From: Vanessa cardui
Taxonomy: Eukaryota; Arthropoda; Insecta; Lepidoptera; Nymphalidae
Assembly (NCBI RefSeq): GCF_905220365.1
Contig: NC_061135.1
Coordinates: forward strand, 13,731,501 to 13,795,500
Length of the DNA stretch: 64,000 nucleotides
Direction: 5' to 3'
Shown here: piece after piece, positions 25,367 through 36,275 of the stretch
Layout of the letters: the number at the start of each line of letters is the position of its first letter
How positions within the stretch are numbered: the first letter of the stretch is position 1
The notes under the pieces: model-generated
What the model was told of the DNA's origin: nothing
The model's database searches: none
What the model saw: only the letters and a program-made list of their open reading frames with translations
Position numbers and translations under genes: made by a program

Positions 25367-26060
25367 ATGGAGACCAAATTATTGCAAGAGAATGATGTTG
25401 ACATACCAAGACGTTCGATGAGCATATGTGAAAGGAGACGTTCACGGAGCAAAAGTTACGTTTTCCTTATGAACGAAAACCAAAAGAATAACAAAAGTTC
25501 ACGTCCAAGAAAGAAAAATAGTCGACAAAACTGCGAAGAATACCAGACGTTACCAAAATATCGATACCACAGGTCTCGTGGCTTGAGCGGTGAGCATGAG
25601 CAACGCCCAAGCTATTTAGTTAAACGTAGTCCCTCAGGCGGGGAGCATGAGCAACGCCTGAGGTACTTGGTTGAACGTGGTCCATCAGACGTAGAGCATG
25701 AGCAACGTCTGAGAGATCGCCAATATAGACAATCCCCCAGACGTGGTATTGAACGCGGGCATAGTTCTCGCATCTAATCTGAGAGATTTATGACGAGGGA
25801 GCGAGAAGATGAACTATGAACAACATCGTTTTTTTTTTTCTATGCTTAATGACACCGATGACACGAGTCTTGCGAAAAATATAAGATTAAAAAAAAAACA
25901 AACGATCTAGATCACGACATAATTCGCGTCGCTTGCATCGGAACTGGGAGAATTCTGATAGTGACAATCATTCTTACAAACATTCGACCAAACAAGGCAG
26001 AAATAAAAACAATCGAAGGCAATCTAAAGGTATTGAAGATAATAGCAGTTCTGCCTGACG
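25367..26060 (+). pseudogene. gag-like Arg/Ser-rich frames of element G2
   Basis: A 136-codon frame (25367-25777) is basic and Arg-rich. It has three imperfect internal repeats containing E-H-E-Q-R followed by L-x-x-L-V or L-R-D-R. A second basic segment without a start (about 25905-26058) reads S-R-R-L-H-R-N-W-E and ends at a TGA. Position between the 5' LTR and the reverse transcriptase suggests gag remnants, but no zinc knuckle is visible, so the identity is inferred from context. Confidence 0.4.
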
Positions 26061-26196
26061 TATTTTGGAACAATTTATTGAAGCTCTGAAAGAGTATGAA
26101 TATGAGGGTCATAAAGGCAACGGAAGTTTATTGATTCATCTCTTCCAACTTATCTTCCAAAAAAAGAATAAAATAGAATTCTAGAAGAATACACTA

Positions 26197-27830
26197 ATGA
26201 CTCACTCATTACCCGTGAAAGGCCTCAACAATGTATGTAGCTTATCAATGGTTATGAACGACTATGGCAATGCAATGATAACTACAAGCCGAGCAGCACA
26301 ATTGAAAACTTTATTAGAAGAATTTAGTGATCGTTTTTCGACAGGACTCAAAGACTTAGGACTTACCACGGTAACTGAAATGCAAATTAAATTGAAAGAC
26401 TGTGATCCAGTCGTATATCGTCCTTATCGGCTGCCACATACAGAGCGAACCCAAGTTCAGGGCATGATACAAGAAATGCTAGATTCAAATATTGTCAGGA
26501 ATCGTCATCACTATATGCTAGCCCAATTGTTTTGGTGGAAAAGAGGAGTGGAAAAAAAAAGACTATGTGTTGATTACAGAGCCTTGAACCGGAAAACAGT
26601 GAAAGATCATTATCCAATGCAGCGTGTCGAAGATCAACTGACTCTCCTTGCCGGTCATATGTTTTTTACATCATTGGATCTCGCATCCGGATACTACCAA
26701 ATACCAATATCTGAGGAATCTTGACCGAAAACATCTTTTGTAACAACCGATGAACAATTCGAGTATTTACGAATGCCGTTTGGACTAGTTAATGCGCCAT
26801 CTGTGTTTCAGCGCACCATAAATAAAGTGTTAGCGGATGCAGAAGTAAAGTTAGCCATGATCTACATGGAAGATATCCTTATTCCAGCTCACAACTTCAA
26901 AGAAGGAATGTCACGCCTACGAAAAGTATTAGAACTTTTGCGTGAAGGTGGACTCACGTTAAATCTCAGAAAATGTAATTTATTATACAGTTATTGCCAT
27001 TTATGATCCACACGCTGAGACCGAACTTCATACTGATGCATGTAAGAATGGCGTAACCGGTTTTCTATTACAAAAGGACAAAGAAGGTTTATTACGTCCA
27101 GTTTCTTATTTCAGCCGTAAAACAACTATAAATGAGCAAAAATTACACTCATTTGAAGTAGAGACTCTTGCTGTTATTACGTCATTGGACCGGTTTCGCG
27201 TATATCTCATTGGAAAACCCTTCAAAATTTTTACAGATTGCAACGCCTTAGGGACAACCCTTACTAAACGAGATCTGGTACCACGCATAGCACGTTTGTG
27301 GATTCAATTGCAGGAGTTTGATTTTGAAATTGAACACGGGGAGGGGAAGGGGATGGCTCGTGTTGATGCTCTAAGCCGTAACCCATTTGAAGCAGCAGCC
27401 GCTGAAGCACGTGTTTTGGATTTATTTCATATAGGAACGGATGAATGGCTCAGAACTGCTCGGATGGTGGATGAAGACATTTCAGCAAATCGGGAACATT
27501 CTCGAGAATTCAAGCAAAAACGAAAGTATTGACGTGGCAAAGATTATAGACAGCTTCACTAAGTTTGTGAACATTGCTGCAGTGAGAAGTGCAAGGGCAA
27601 CAACTGCGGTGCGAACAATGAAAGATCACATAAGCTATTTGTGCGCACCGACAAGGCTTATTACAGACCGTGGCTCTTGCTTCACGAGTCTGGCCTTTAA
27701 GAAATTTATACAAGGTACTGGGATCAAGCATATTTTAGACGCCGTTACGGCGCCAAGATCAATTGGCCAAGTCGAGGGATACAATAGGATAATATTAGAC
27801 GCGCTAGCTACAAAATGACATGGAAGAGAT
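26197..27830 (+). pseudogene. pol pseudogene of element G2 (RT, RNase H, partial integrase)
   Basis: Reverse transcriptase blocks are present: R-L-C-V-D-Y-R-A-L-N (about 26560), F-T-S-L-D-L-A-S-G-Y-Y-Q-I-P (about 26670), a TGA stop at 26722-26724, then M-P-F-G-L-V-N-A-P-S-V-F-Q (26773 on). The catalytic box reads Y-M-E-D where the family has Y-x-D-D, so the first of the paired Asp residues is lost. After N-L-R-K-C-N the reading jumps directly to an RNase H segment (T-D-A-C-K-N-G at about 27035), implying a deletion. A frameshift follows near 27535, then an integrase core piece with I-T-D-R-G and G-Q-V-E-G-Y-N. The product is inactive. Confidence 0.75.
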
Positions 27831-28307
27831 GAAAGAGCATGGGATAAATTCGTGCCTGGGATCCAAATGGGACTTAATACAACGATACGAATATGGTTGC
27901 GTCATCTGAAGAAGTGCAAAACATGAGGAGGAATGAGCGGAGACCGTGTAGAAGTACAACAAATGAAAAATGGAGGTTGTTTTGATGGAAAAAGGAAACC
28001 AGCGCCGCATTAACGGGGAGTGGGGGACTTGGTGAGAGTTGAACTCGTATGAGTGACTCTCGGCACTCAACTGAAGACTTCCACAGATGGTGAGGAGGAC
28101 GATGGTGATACTGACGATAGATAGAGATATAAAGAGTAATAAGATCTATTTGCCATAATTTTGCCTACTTAAATGAAGAAGTTATTGTATGGTATTGTGT
28201 GGTAACGTATTCATGTATTGTGTATTAACTACATATACCTATATAATTTAATTCAGATTGTTTATATTTATTGGTACGGGGACGTACCGGAGGTCTGATG
28301 GCCAAAC

Positions 28308-28604
28308 TGTTAGCATATTTATTTTAATATGATCATATTTTATTGTAATAGTTGTTATAATTCGATTTAAATAGTTGTTATAATTTGCGTTGATTGTCAA
28401 CATCCGGTTTAGACTAAATTGTTTTTTAAAATGGATCGAAACCGGATGTTGCTACAGTCGAAGGAGGGGCGTGTAAACATTAAATACTAGGAGTAAGCCT
28501 AGAAATGGTCATTCTTACTTTAATCGTCGAATTGGAAGGATCGTAAACCACTTCAGGAGAGATAAAGTATTGATTGTGAGGAGAGTTTTTGTATTATTCC
28601 AACA
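28308..28604 (+). repeat. 3' LTR of element G2 (297 bp)
   Basis: It is a direct repeat of 24604-24923, sharing long blocks such as CATCCGGTTT, AAAATGGATCGAAACCGGAT and GAGGGGCGTGTAAACATTAA. The host DNA resumes with CAAG. Confidence 0.85.
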
Positions 28605-28608
28605 CAAG

Positions 28609-29228
28609 GTTATTGGTAATTCAACGTATTCCCGCTAGGAGGTGATAGGAGTGACTATTTGCAATAATTATCCCCCATATGCATAATCCAAAAGTGAACC
28701 ATTTTGGAGTTATAACGTTTTTAGCTTTTATACTTCTTAAGTTGCATTTTCGACAATTTTTTAAAAAGGCTATTTATAAGTTAATAAGGTTATTTTCGAA
28801 TAACGACGACTCAAATCAAAACTAACGACCCAATTTTTATTTAAGACCAAAAATGCTGCTACCTAAATATTGGAATATGTACCGTATCTGCTATTTATAT
28901 AAAATGTATAAAAAAAAAACATAAAATTACGATTAAAAAGAGAAAATACATAAAATAATATGATAAAAATGTGTTATCATTTATTAGTAGAAGTTGTTCG
29001 CTATAAAAAGATAAGTACATAATGTTGAGGTCTATAAAACTATTTATTTACCTCTTAAAACAAATTTAGACCAAACTAACCTCGTCATAACATACCTCAT
29101 TTAAACGAATTTCTTGATATAACGAATATTTACTTGTTCGCTTCCGATTTGTTATATCGAGGTTGCATTGTATTAGAAATTGTGTCACTTTAAATCTATA
29201 TATAAAATATATATTTATAATTATATAT
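28609..29228. other. AT-rich spacer between elements
   Basis: No gene or repeat could be supported between the end of element G2 and the LINE tail at 29229. Confidence 0.5.
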
Positions 29229-29586
29229 AATATCAAAATCAATTTTATTCAAGTAAACTTCACAATGCTGCGTTTTCGAATCTTCAATAATTAAATACCA
29301 CCGTTTTGGAAAGCAGCTTCTAGCGAGAAGAAACGGCAAGAAACTCGCATAGTTGCTCTTTTTTAACTTTAATTGTAAATTTGTTTATAGTAATTAATGT
29401 CTTAATGGCATGGAACCCGAACCTAACTCCAAGCGTATGTTTCCAAAAGGTACTCTCTTAATGAATAATATGATTTATTTATTAATTTCATCTCAATAAT
29501 CTTAAGTTGATTATATTTCCCGGTATCTTATTATATATGCGTATACCATTTCCCAAAAACGTTTATTTATTCTTATTTCTAGTATT
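29229..29586 (-). mobile_element. LINE 3' end, family J, truncated copy
   Basis: It shows the same sequence order as the copy at 8578: ATCAATTTTATTCAAGTAAA, 'CCACCGTTTTGGAA', 'GAAGAAACGGCAAGAAACTC', 'GCGTATACCATTTCCCAAAAACG'. The Gypsy element G1 is inserted just beyond its left-over 5' side. Confidence 0.65.
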
Positions 29587-29591
29587 AATAG

Positions 29592-29754
29592 TGTGATGTC
29601 CTTTATTTATATTTCGGGATTATAAATAAAACCGCCAAATTATCAGTAAGTAGATACACAACTCAAATGAACGTTTTCCCGCCCCCGATGACAGATCGAA
29701 GTGCTAGTGAGGCGCCACAGTTGATTTGTGTACTATATTTTATTATATGTCACA
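29592..29754 (-). repeat. 3' LTR of element G1 (163 bp)
   Basis: It matches 34667-34829 base for base in my reading. On the element's strand it contains AATAAA near its end, a possible polyadenylation signal. Ends are TGTGA...TCACA. Confidence 0.95.
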
Positions 29755-29767
29755 TCTCTTCCTTTTT
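29755..29767 (-). other. Polypurine tract of element G1
   Basis: On the minus strand the 13 bases directly before the 3' LTR are AAAAAGGAAGAGA. This is the expected place and composition for the plus-strand DNA primer of an LTR retrotransposon. Confidence 0.8.
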
Positions 29768-29869
29768 ATATGTTAAATTATTATTTTAATCACAAGTTAC
29801 TTTAATTTTAAATACAATTATTTAGAAACAACAAAACAATATTTTTCATTTAAATTTATCTATTATTAA

Positions 29870-32800
29870 CTAAACATCTTTATCAGAATTTTCTTCATTA
29901 TCAATTACTTTCCATTGACCTTCTACTTTCTTGAGGTGAACGATATTTCTCCTATATTCCTGGCCTGTTTCGTCATTCCTGACATTGATGTCGCTTCCCT
30001 CGGCACTGACAACAGTATGTGGTGTCGGATTAAATTCAGAAGCTAATTTATTTTCTTTTATTACATTCTTTACATAGACTTTCTCGCCAACTTCTAATTC
30101 TCTTTCTGTAGCTTTCCTCTTCCTGTCTTCATTTAATTTATTTTTCTCCTTTTTTTCTTTATCTCGGTCTCTTATTTCAGAATCATCATATTTATTTTCA
30201 AGGTCAGTTAAAAAAGGTAACTTGTCTCTGAACTGTCTTCCGTAGAACAATTCGGACGGGGTTTTTCCTGTGGAAGGGTGAGGTGTGCTGTTATACATCA
30301 TTAAGTAACTTAATAAATAATCTTTCCAATCAGATTTTTCACATTGACTGATCCTCAGTCGCTTAAGTATATCCCTGTTTTGCCTCTCTACCTCCCCGTT
30401 TTGCTGTGGCCAGTAAGGAATTGTATTGAAAAGTGTTATGCCTTGTTCAGTGCAGAATTTTTTAAAATCCTGGCTACAGAACTGTTTTCCATCATCGGCT
30501 GTTATACTAGCAGGATTTCCTGTTCGTGCGAATATTCTTTTTAAGACTTTTATTGTGTCATGAGCCGAAATAGATTTCATAAGTTCAATCTCTTTGTATC
30601 GGCTGTAATAGTCGATAATTACTAAAAGATGATCCCCACTAGGCAGTGGACCTAAAAAATCAATAGCCGTATCTACCCAAGCTTGCGAAGGAAGTTCACG
30701 CCTTTTCATGGGTATTGGTGGGTTTGGGGCTGAGACTAATGTACATCCACTGCAGTTTTTTACAGTACTTTCGGCGTCTTTGTCAATCTTTGGCCACCAA
30801 ACCTTTGTGCGCAATCTAGCTTTCATGTTAACAATACCAGGGTGGCCTTCGTGGGCTGCTGCTAATACTTGTTTTCTCAGATTAGTTGGTATAACAATTT
30901 TGTACCCTCTTAATAAAACGCCATCATGTAACCAGAGTTCATGCTGAAAGAGCTTATAATGATTTATTGAAACATCCCACGTGTTTTTTATCAAAGCGTC
31001 CTTAATCAATTTAAACTCTTTGTCATCATTCGATGCTTCAACTATTGATTTAAGAGATAATGCTGTGGGTCGCGCATGTTGGACGATTTGGTTAACATGA
31101 TGTTCGTCTTCAAAAGAACTTGTTTGCGTCTCGTTAGTACTACTTTTACACAGACGGGATAGTGGGTCAGCTACATTGGATTTTCCAGGCTTGTAAATCA
31201 CTTTATAATCATACGATTGTAACCGAAGGACCCATCGCTCTATCCTAGCACAAGGTTTTGATCGCGTGCCAAATATGACTTCTAAAGGCTTATGGTCTGT
31301 GACTAGTTCAAATTTTTTTCCGTACAAGTACATGTGAAAGTGTTCTATCGCCCAAACTAGAGCTAATGCTTCTTTCTCAGTCTGACAATATCGTTTTTCG
31401 ACATTTGTCAGACTCTTACTTCCAAAAGCAATAATACGAGGTTCTTTGTTATCATACTGAATTAGTACAGCCCCTAAACCTACAGGACTTGCATCGGCCA
31501 TAACTTGGGTACGGTCTTTCGGATCATAATAACCTAGGGTAGGAATCTTAGAGAGGCAGTACTTTAATTTCTCAAAAGCCTTTTCTTGGTCTTTTTGCCA
31601 AAATGCCGTGATATTGGCGTTTTTATAAACTTTTTCGCGTAATAATTGCCGAATTGGTTCTGTTAAGGTTGACAGATTGGGGATACACTTTCCCACAAAG
31701 TTTATTAATCCCAGGAAACTCTGGATTTCTTCGATGGTTTCCGGTGGTCTAAATGTCTCAATTGTTTTAATGTATTTGTCAAGTGGTTTAATGCCTGATG
31801 ACGAAAATTCGTGACCCAGGAACTGTATAGTTTTTGCATTAAAAACACATTTTTTTGTATTTAATAAGACATTGTTGTATTTTAGCACTGACAATACTTT
31901 TTTGAGCCGGGTATCATGCTCATTTTTATCACGCCCAAAAACAACGATGTCATCTATAAAATTTACAACTCCTTCACATGGCAATAATATTTTTTCCATA
32001 ATTTTTTGGAAGTGCTCTGGTGCGCAGGATAATCCAAACATTAATCTCTTATACCGGTAAAGCCCTTTGCTAGTTATAAAAGTTGTAATTTCTCTACTAT
32101 TTTCTGTAAGTTCCACGTGGTGAAAAGCATTTTTTATATCTAATTTTGAAAACAGTTTTGATTTACCAAATTTAGGAATTAATTGATCTATCGTGGGCAG
32201 GGGATGATTTTCCCTGATTATAGCTTTATTGGCAAGTCGCATATCCAGGCAAATACGAATATCATTATCAGGTTTTAGAACCGGTACCATCGGAGAAACC
32301 CAAGAGGATGGTTTGTTTACAGGTTCAATTATGTCCATTTCCACTAGTTCATCGATTTTTTTATTTATCTTAGATTCCAAAGGAATAGGACCTCGTCTAT
32401 AAGGTTGGCAAACTGGAGGAACCGTTTTATCTATAGTAATTTCTAATTGGACATCTTTGAACCTGGGAAATTGTTTTTGTTCAATTGAATTTACATCAAA
32501 ACCTAATTTTAACAAGTTGAGGGAGACAGCAGTTTCTTTACCCAAAAGATTTTTGGAACCATTTACTATAATATAAAATTTAGCAGTTATTGATTTAGAA
32601 CACACTTTTATTTGTGCATCAAATAAGCCTAGCACTTTTAGTGGTTCTTTAGCACCGTAGGCTAGAAACGTTTTGTCTGAATATTTTTGTGGATTAGAAA
32701 CTGTAACATTCGATTTTTTCATATACTCCCAAGTTGTATGGTTTATTATATTAGATTTACTACCAGAATCTATGAGCATTTTGATATTTACCCCTCCTAC

Positions 32801-33694
32801 CTGACAGTCTATAGTTCCATCATCATCGATGTGAAATATGTAGTCTATAGACGTAGGCTCTTTATTTTTGGGTGTATCTTGTTTGTACTTTTTAACTATA
32901 TTGTTGTCATTCGACCGGAGATTAGTATTTTTTCTTTTATTGGCCCTTGTTCTACAGTGCTTCTGAAAGTGACCTTTGAAACCACACTTCAAACAATTAG
33001 TATTAATTGCAGGGCAGGAACTATTATCACTTTTGTGGTTTTTACTACCACATCGGCTACAGCTTAGATCAATGTCTTTTTTCATGTAACGTTTGTTTAA
33101 TTTAGTATCTATTTTATTAATACTGGAACTAGTGTTTCGTCTATCGTGGAACTCATTTAATTGTCTTTCTACAGTTTCTAAGGAATTTGCTTCTGTAATA
33201 GTTTTTTCTATTGTTGCCGTGTCACCAAGTATCAAAATATTCTTTCTTAGTTTGGTGGAGCTACACTTTTCTACTATTTGATCTATAAGATTTTCATCCT
33301 CGTTAGCAAAGTTGCATTTTGAGCTTTGTCGTCTTAAGCGAATCAAGAATTTTTCGAATTTTTCGTCTGGTTCTTGTTTCATTAAACGAAATATATGCCT
33401 TTCAAACAAATAACTTTGCTTTGGGGAAAAGTAATCGTCTAACTTTTTTACTGCAATGTCATAACCGTCAGTCGTGTCAGTAACATGAGCTCCAGGTATG
33501 TTAAAATATATATCTTGTAATGACATGCCTCCGGAATGTAATAGAATTGCACGTTTTTTATTTTGATCATTTGTGTTTGTAGCTACAAAGTAAATTTCTA
33601 ATGCACGTTTCCATCTCTCCCAACGCGAGCCTAAGGAGGTTGGATCACCTTCACAATCGAATGGTTCTATTGTCGGGACTTGTGTTAGGGACAT
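29870..33694 (-). CDS. Gag-Pol polyprotein of Gypsy element G1
   Basis: This 1,274-residue frame is uninterrupted. In order: a gag region; zinc knuckles at about residues 212-247 (C-S-R-C...C and C-L-K-C-G-F-K-G-H-F-Q-K-H-C); an aspartic protease with L-I-D-S-G-S near 307-312; reverse transcriptase with K-L-D-I-K-N-A-F (Asp 519) and F-I-D-D (579-582); RNase H with Asp 733, Glu 774 and Asp 800; a connection ending A-D-P-L-S-R; integrase with an HHCC zinc site (H948, H951 or nearby, C981, C984) and a DDE core at about Asp 1012, Asp 1067 and Glu 1103, the last two with the canonical 35-residue spacing. These residues copy the element's RNA and insert the DNA. Gag and Pol share one frame with no stop, so no frameshift is needed. 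The ATG at 33694 follows the leader, which suits translation from the element's RNA. Confidence 0.92.
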   Translation of the reverse strand: MSLTQVPTIEPFDCEGDPTSLGSRWERWKRALEIYFVATNTNDQNKKRAILLHSGGMSLQDIYFNIPGAHVTDTTDGYDIAVKKLDDYFSPKQSYLFERHIFRLMKQEPDEKFEKFLIRLRRQSSKCNFANEDENLIDQIVEKCSSTKLRKNILILGDTATIEKTITEANSLETVERQLNEFHDRRNTSSSINKIDTKLNKRYMKKDIDLSCSRCGSKNHKSDNSSCPAINTNCLKCGFKGHFQKHCRTRANKRKNTNLRSNDNNIVKKYKQDTPKNKEPTSIDYIFHIDDDGTIDCQVGGVNIKMLIDSGSKSNIINHTTWEYMKKSNVTVSNPQKYSDKTFLAYGAKEPLKVLGLFDAQIKVCSKSITAKFYIIVNGSKNLLGKETAVSLNLLKLGFDVNSIEQKQFPRFKDVQLEITIDKTVPPVCQPYRRGPIPLESKINKKIDELVEMDIIEPVNKPSSWVSPMVPVLKPDNDIRICLDMRLANKAIIRENHPLPTIDQLIPKFGKSKLFSKLDIKNAFHHVELTENSREITTFITSKGLYRYKRLMFGLSCAPEHFQKIMEKILLPCEGVVNFIDDIVVFGRDKNEHDTRLKKVLSVLKYNNVLLNTKKCVFNAKTIQFLGHEFSSSGIKPLDKYIKTIETFRPPETIEEIQSFLGLINFVGKCIPNLSTLTEPIRQLLREKVYKNANITAFWQKDQEKAFEKLKYCLSKIPTLGYYDPKDRTQVMADASPVGLGAVLIQYDNKEPRIIAFGSKSLTNVEKRYCQTEKEALALVWAIEHFHMYLYGKKFELVTDHKPLEVIFGTRSKPCARIERWVLRLQSYDYKVIYKPGKSNVADPLSRLCKSSTNETQTSSFEDEHHVNQIVQHARPTALSLKSIVEASNDDKEFKLIKDALIKNTWDVSINHYKLFQHELWLHDGVLLRGYKIVIPTNLRKQVLAAAHEGHPGIVNMKARLRTKVWWPKIDKDAESTVKNCSGCTLVSAPNPPIPMKRRELPSQAWVDTAIDFLGPLPSGDHLLVIIDYYSRYKEIELMKSISAHDTIKVLKRIFARTGNPASITADDGKQFCSQDFKKFCTEQGITLFNTIPYWPQQNGEVERQNRDILKRLRISQCEKSDWKDYLLSYLMMYNSTPHPSTGKTPSELFYGRQFRDKLPFLTDLENKYDDSEIRDRDKEKKEKNKLNEDRKRKATERELEVGEKVYVKNVIKENKLASEFNPTPHTVVSAEGSDINVRNDETGQEYRRNIVHLKKVEGQWKVIDNEENSDKDV

Positions 33695-34666
33695 ATTGGA
33701 CGATCTGCAAATAAGGTCAAAAGAAAACCTCTTAAGTATATTAACGTAGTGAAAAATTTCAAGCTTTCTAGTATTATATTATTATTTTTATATACTAGTC
33801 AGTATTTATTTTATTTTTTATTATTATTAAGTTATAAATCACTATTGTCTACTTTAATCACTATGATAAACGATCAAAACTTTAGTATGTTGTATTATTA
33901 TTATTATTATTTTTTTTGACAACAACAATTATTTTTAACTTAACCGTTACCTCAATATATTTAATTTCCACGTGGTTTTAAAACATGCAATTAGTGTATA
34001 ACGATAGACATATGCATAAAGAATATATTATTTATCCTTATCGGGTCTTTTACTTTCGTTTTGTATAATAACAAGATAGTTATTCAACTTCAAACTTGAA
34101 TAGCATTTTGTTAAAACAGGTACTTAATGAAATATATTCATTGAAACATTTGATTATTTGATCGAATTATATATTCGATAGGTATTTGTAAATAAAATTG
34201 GTCAACGATACATATAGGTTGTAGTAATTACAGTTAAGTATTTTCAAACAACGTATTTGCTAGTGTATTATTACTGCGGTTCTTTTGAATATAAATAATA
34301 TGAGAAAAAAAATAGATTCAAATATTCAACACTCACGAGAGAATTATTTGATTATGTTAACATTTCATGTAGAAGAAATCATATTACGCATACTAATTTT
34401 GTTTATACGACTTTGACGTATTTTCAACAAGTGGGTATATCGGTAATTAACATATAATAATAACTTATTCATGGATCTACGCAGCGTAAAAATCAAACCC
34501 AATGTAAATAATAAGTATGCAATTACTCATTGTGTTGTTTTAAAACATTTTTTTTTTCCTTTTTCAAAACTTCGTAAAATTTAAACTTTTGTTGGCCGGT
34601 ATTCTATTTACAAGTACATTATTTGAGTGATAATAATTTACTTACTGCGCTTTTACTCGTCGCCAA
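33695..34666 (-). other. Leader of element G1, including candidate primer-binding site
   Basis: On the minus strand the bases after the 5' LTR are TTGGCGACGAGTAAAAG. A TGG at offset 1-2 is what a tRNA 3' CCA would pair with, so the primer site probably lies here; the tRNA is not identified. The rest is AT-rich and non-coding. Confidence 0.6.
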
Positions 34667-34829
34667 TGTGATGTCCTTTATTTATATTTCGGGATTATAA
34701 ATAAAACCGCCAAATTATCAGTAAGTAGATACACAACTCAAATGAACGTTTTCCCGCCCCCGATGACAGATCGAAGTGCTAGTGAGGCGCCACAGTTGAT
34801 TTGTGTACTATATTTTATTATATGTCACA
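34667..34829 (-). repeat. 5' LTR of element G1 (163 bp)
   Basis: Same sequence as 29592-29754; this is the upstream LTR on the element's coding strand and should hold its promoter. AATAG of the target-site duplication follows at 34830. Confidence 0.95.
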
Positions 34830-34834
34830 AATAG

Positions 34835-35570
34835 TATGTAGGTATATCAGCTTTGATGGAATACTTTTTTATATTCTTTTGTGTAAACATTATATTATCA
34901 TAAATATGTATATTGTGCGCGTAATGCTGTCCTAGAATAATTATATTCTACTATCGAAGAATGTAATTAAATTTTAATGATTATTATTTAATAATGAGGA
35001 ATTACTGTACAGCTTCAAGTTATTTCTATACAAGTGGTGGATTTCATGTTCAATTTTAATAAGTTAAATTTAATTTAATATCATATAATTAGTGGATTTT
35101 AAAATTTTACCCCGATATGTAACTCCGTATAGATTAGTCGCGACTTAGGACTAAAAAGTAGCCTAAGGTTGAGCAGAAGCATAAAAAAGTTATAACTAGT
35201 AAAAGATATTATCAATATTTAAACTATCACACCATTAAAATCCATCAGTAGGTAGTAGCTATATTTTTTTATCTGAGTTAATAAAATTATTTACGCAAAT
35301 TATACGCTATTAGTCATAACCTTTTAAAAAAAATACTATTATTTACTTCATTATGTAGTGTGAATACTTACATAAATGTATTAAAAATATCACTGACCTT
35401 AAAATATGAACTGTTCTTATGGCTTGGCACGCGGTTGTATATGTTACTATTACCTTTTATTTTAATTATTCTTCATTAAATAATTTGTGTAAAAAGTACA
35501 TCAGTATGTAAGTTACATTTAAAATCAATAAAAGGCGTTAACATAAATGTTTGAAAGTATCATTATTATA
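34835..35570. other. AT-rich intergenic DNA, no gene seen
   Basis: Nothing recognisable could be supported. Confidence 0.5.
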
Positions 35571-35571
35571 A

Positions 35572-36275
35572 ACAAGTGCGAGTTGCACTCGCGTGAAGAG
35601 GGTTCCGTACGATGTTAATATCTCCTAAAATATTGGTCGTAGAATGCTCATTGTGGGCTTATTTTTTTCATTAAATATTCATCTACAAACCGATTCAACA
35701 AAACTTAACATTGGAGTTAATATGTAAAATTTGTTCTCCCACACATTCCACCTGCAAATGTAAGTTGGTACGCACAATATTGAGTGATTTACCATGTTAT
35801 TTTAATATCATGGACTTCTAATAGGTTTTCCTATAATCTATAAGGAGAAAACTAATTTCTGTATTTTTTTCAAAATTTTAGGTTCTGTAGTTTCGGAGAT
35901 AAGGGGGGGGGAATGGTCAATTTTCGTCTATTTTCTTGAATAACTTGGAAACTATTAATTTTAAAATTACAAAAAAATACATTTAAGATCTTCTCAACAA
36001 GACCTTTCATTTGATATGCCACACGATGCAGTTTTCAGAATTTTTTTTTTTAATTTTCCCCTTCCCCCCCAAAAATGACCCCTCATATACAAATTTCATA
36101 TGCTCACGTCACACCTCTGTATTTGGGTTACAGGAATTGATATGTGTACCAAATTTCAACTTAATCGGTCTACTAGATTCGGAGATAATTGACTGTAAGC
36201 GACGGACGGACAGACACACGAGTGATCCTATAAGGGTTCCGTTTTTGTATTCGGACGTACGGAACCCTAAAAACT
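35572..36275. mobile_element. About 700-bp lepidopteran repeat with GGGTTCCGTAC inverted ends
   Basis: The left part reads CAAGTGCGAGTTGCACTCGCG then AGGGTTCCGTACG (about 35597). The right end reads GTACGGAACCCTAAAAA (about 36255). Just before the right end, AGGGTTCCGT at about 36234 pairs with ACGGAACCCT to form a terminal stem-loop. Phrases such as 'GACGGACGGACAGAC' and 'GTGATCCTATAAGGGTTCCG' recur in this very common family. It looks like a non-autonomous element; its class is uncertain. A 97-codon frame inside is not a gene. Confidence 0.55.

Larger units (their letters stand above)
24604..28604 (+). mobile_element. Ty3/Gypsy LTR retrotransposon (element G2), decayed
   Basis: Two direct LTRs (24604-24923 and 28308-28604) both begin TGTTAGCATATT and end TTCCAACA. 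The host words CAAG at 24600-24603 and 28605-28608 form a 4-bp target-site duplication, as expected for Gypsy elements. Inside are an Arg-rich gag-like frame, a reverse transcriptase with a premature stop, RNase H and part of integrase, with a deletion between reverse transcriptase and RNase H. At about 4 kb with broken frames it cannot move by itself. Confidence 0.85.
29592..34829 (-). mobile_element. Complete Ty3/Gypsy LTR retrotransposon (element G1), apparently young
   Basis: Two 163-bp LTRs (29592-29754 and 34667-34829) read as identical by eye, each starting TGTGA and ending TCACA. The host word AATAG occurs directly outside both (29587-29591 and 34830-34834), a 5-bp target-site duplication. 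Reading on the minus strand, the 5' LTR is followed by a TGG-starting candidate primer site, about 970 bp of leader, one uninterrupted gag-pol frame, about 100 bp, a polypurine tract and the 3' LTR. Every structural part needed for mobility is present. The single fused gag-pol frame and short LTR suggest a mag-like lineage, which is an inference. Confidence 0.95.
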
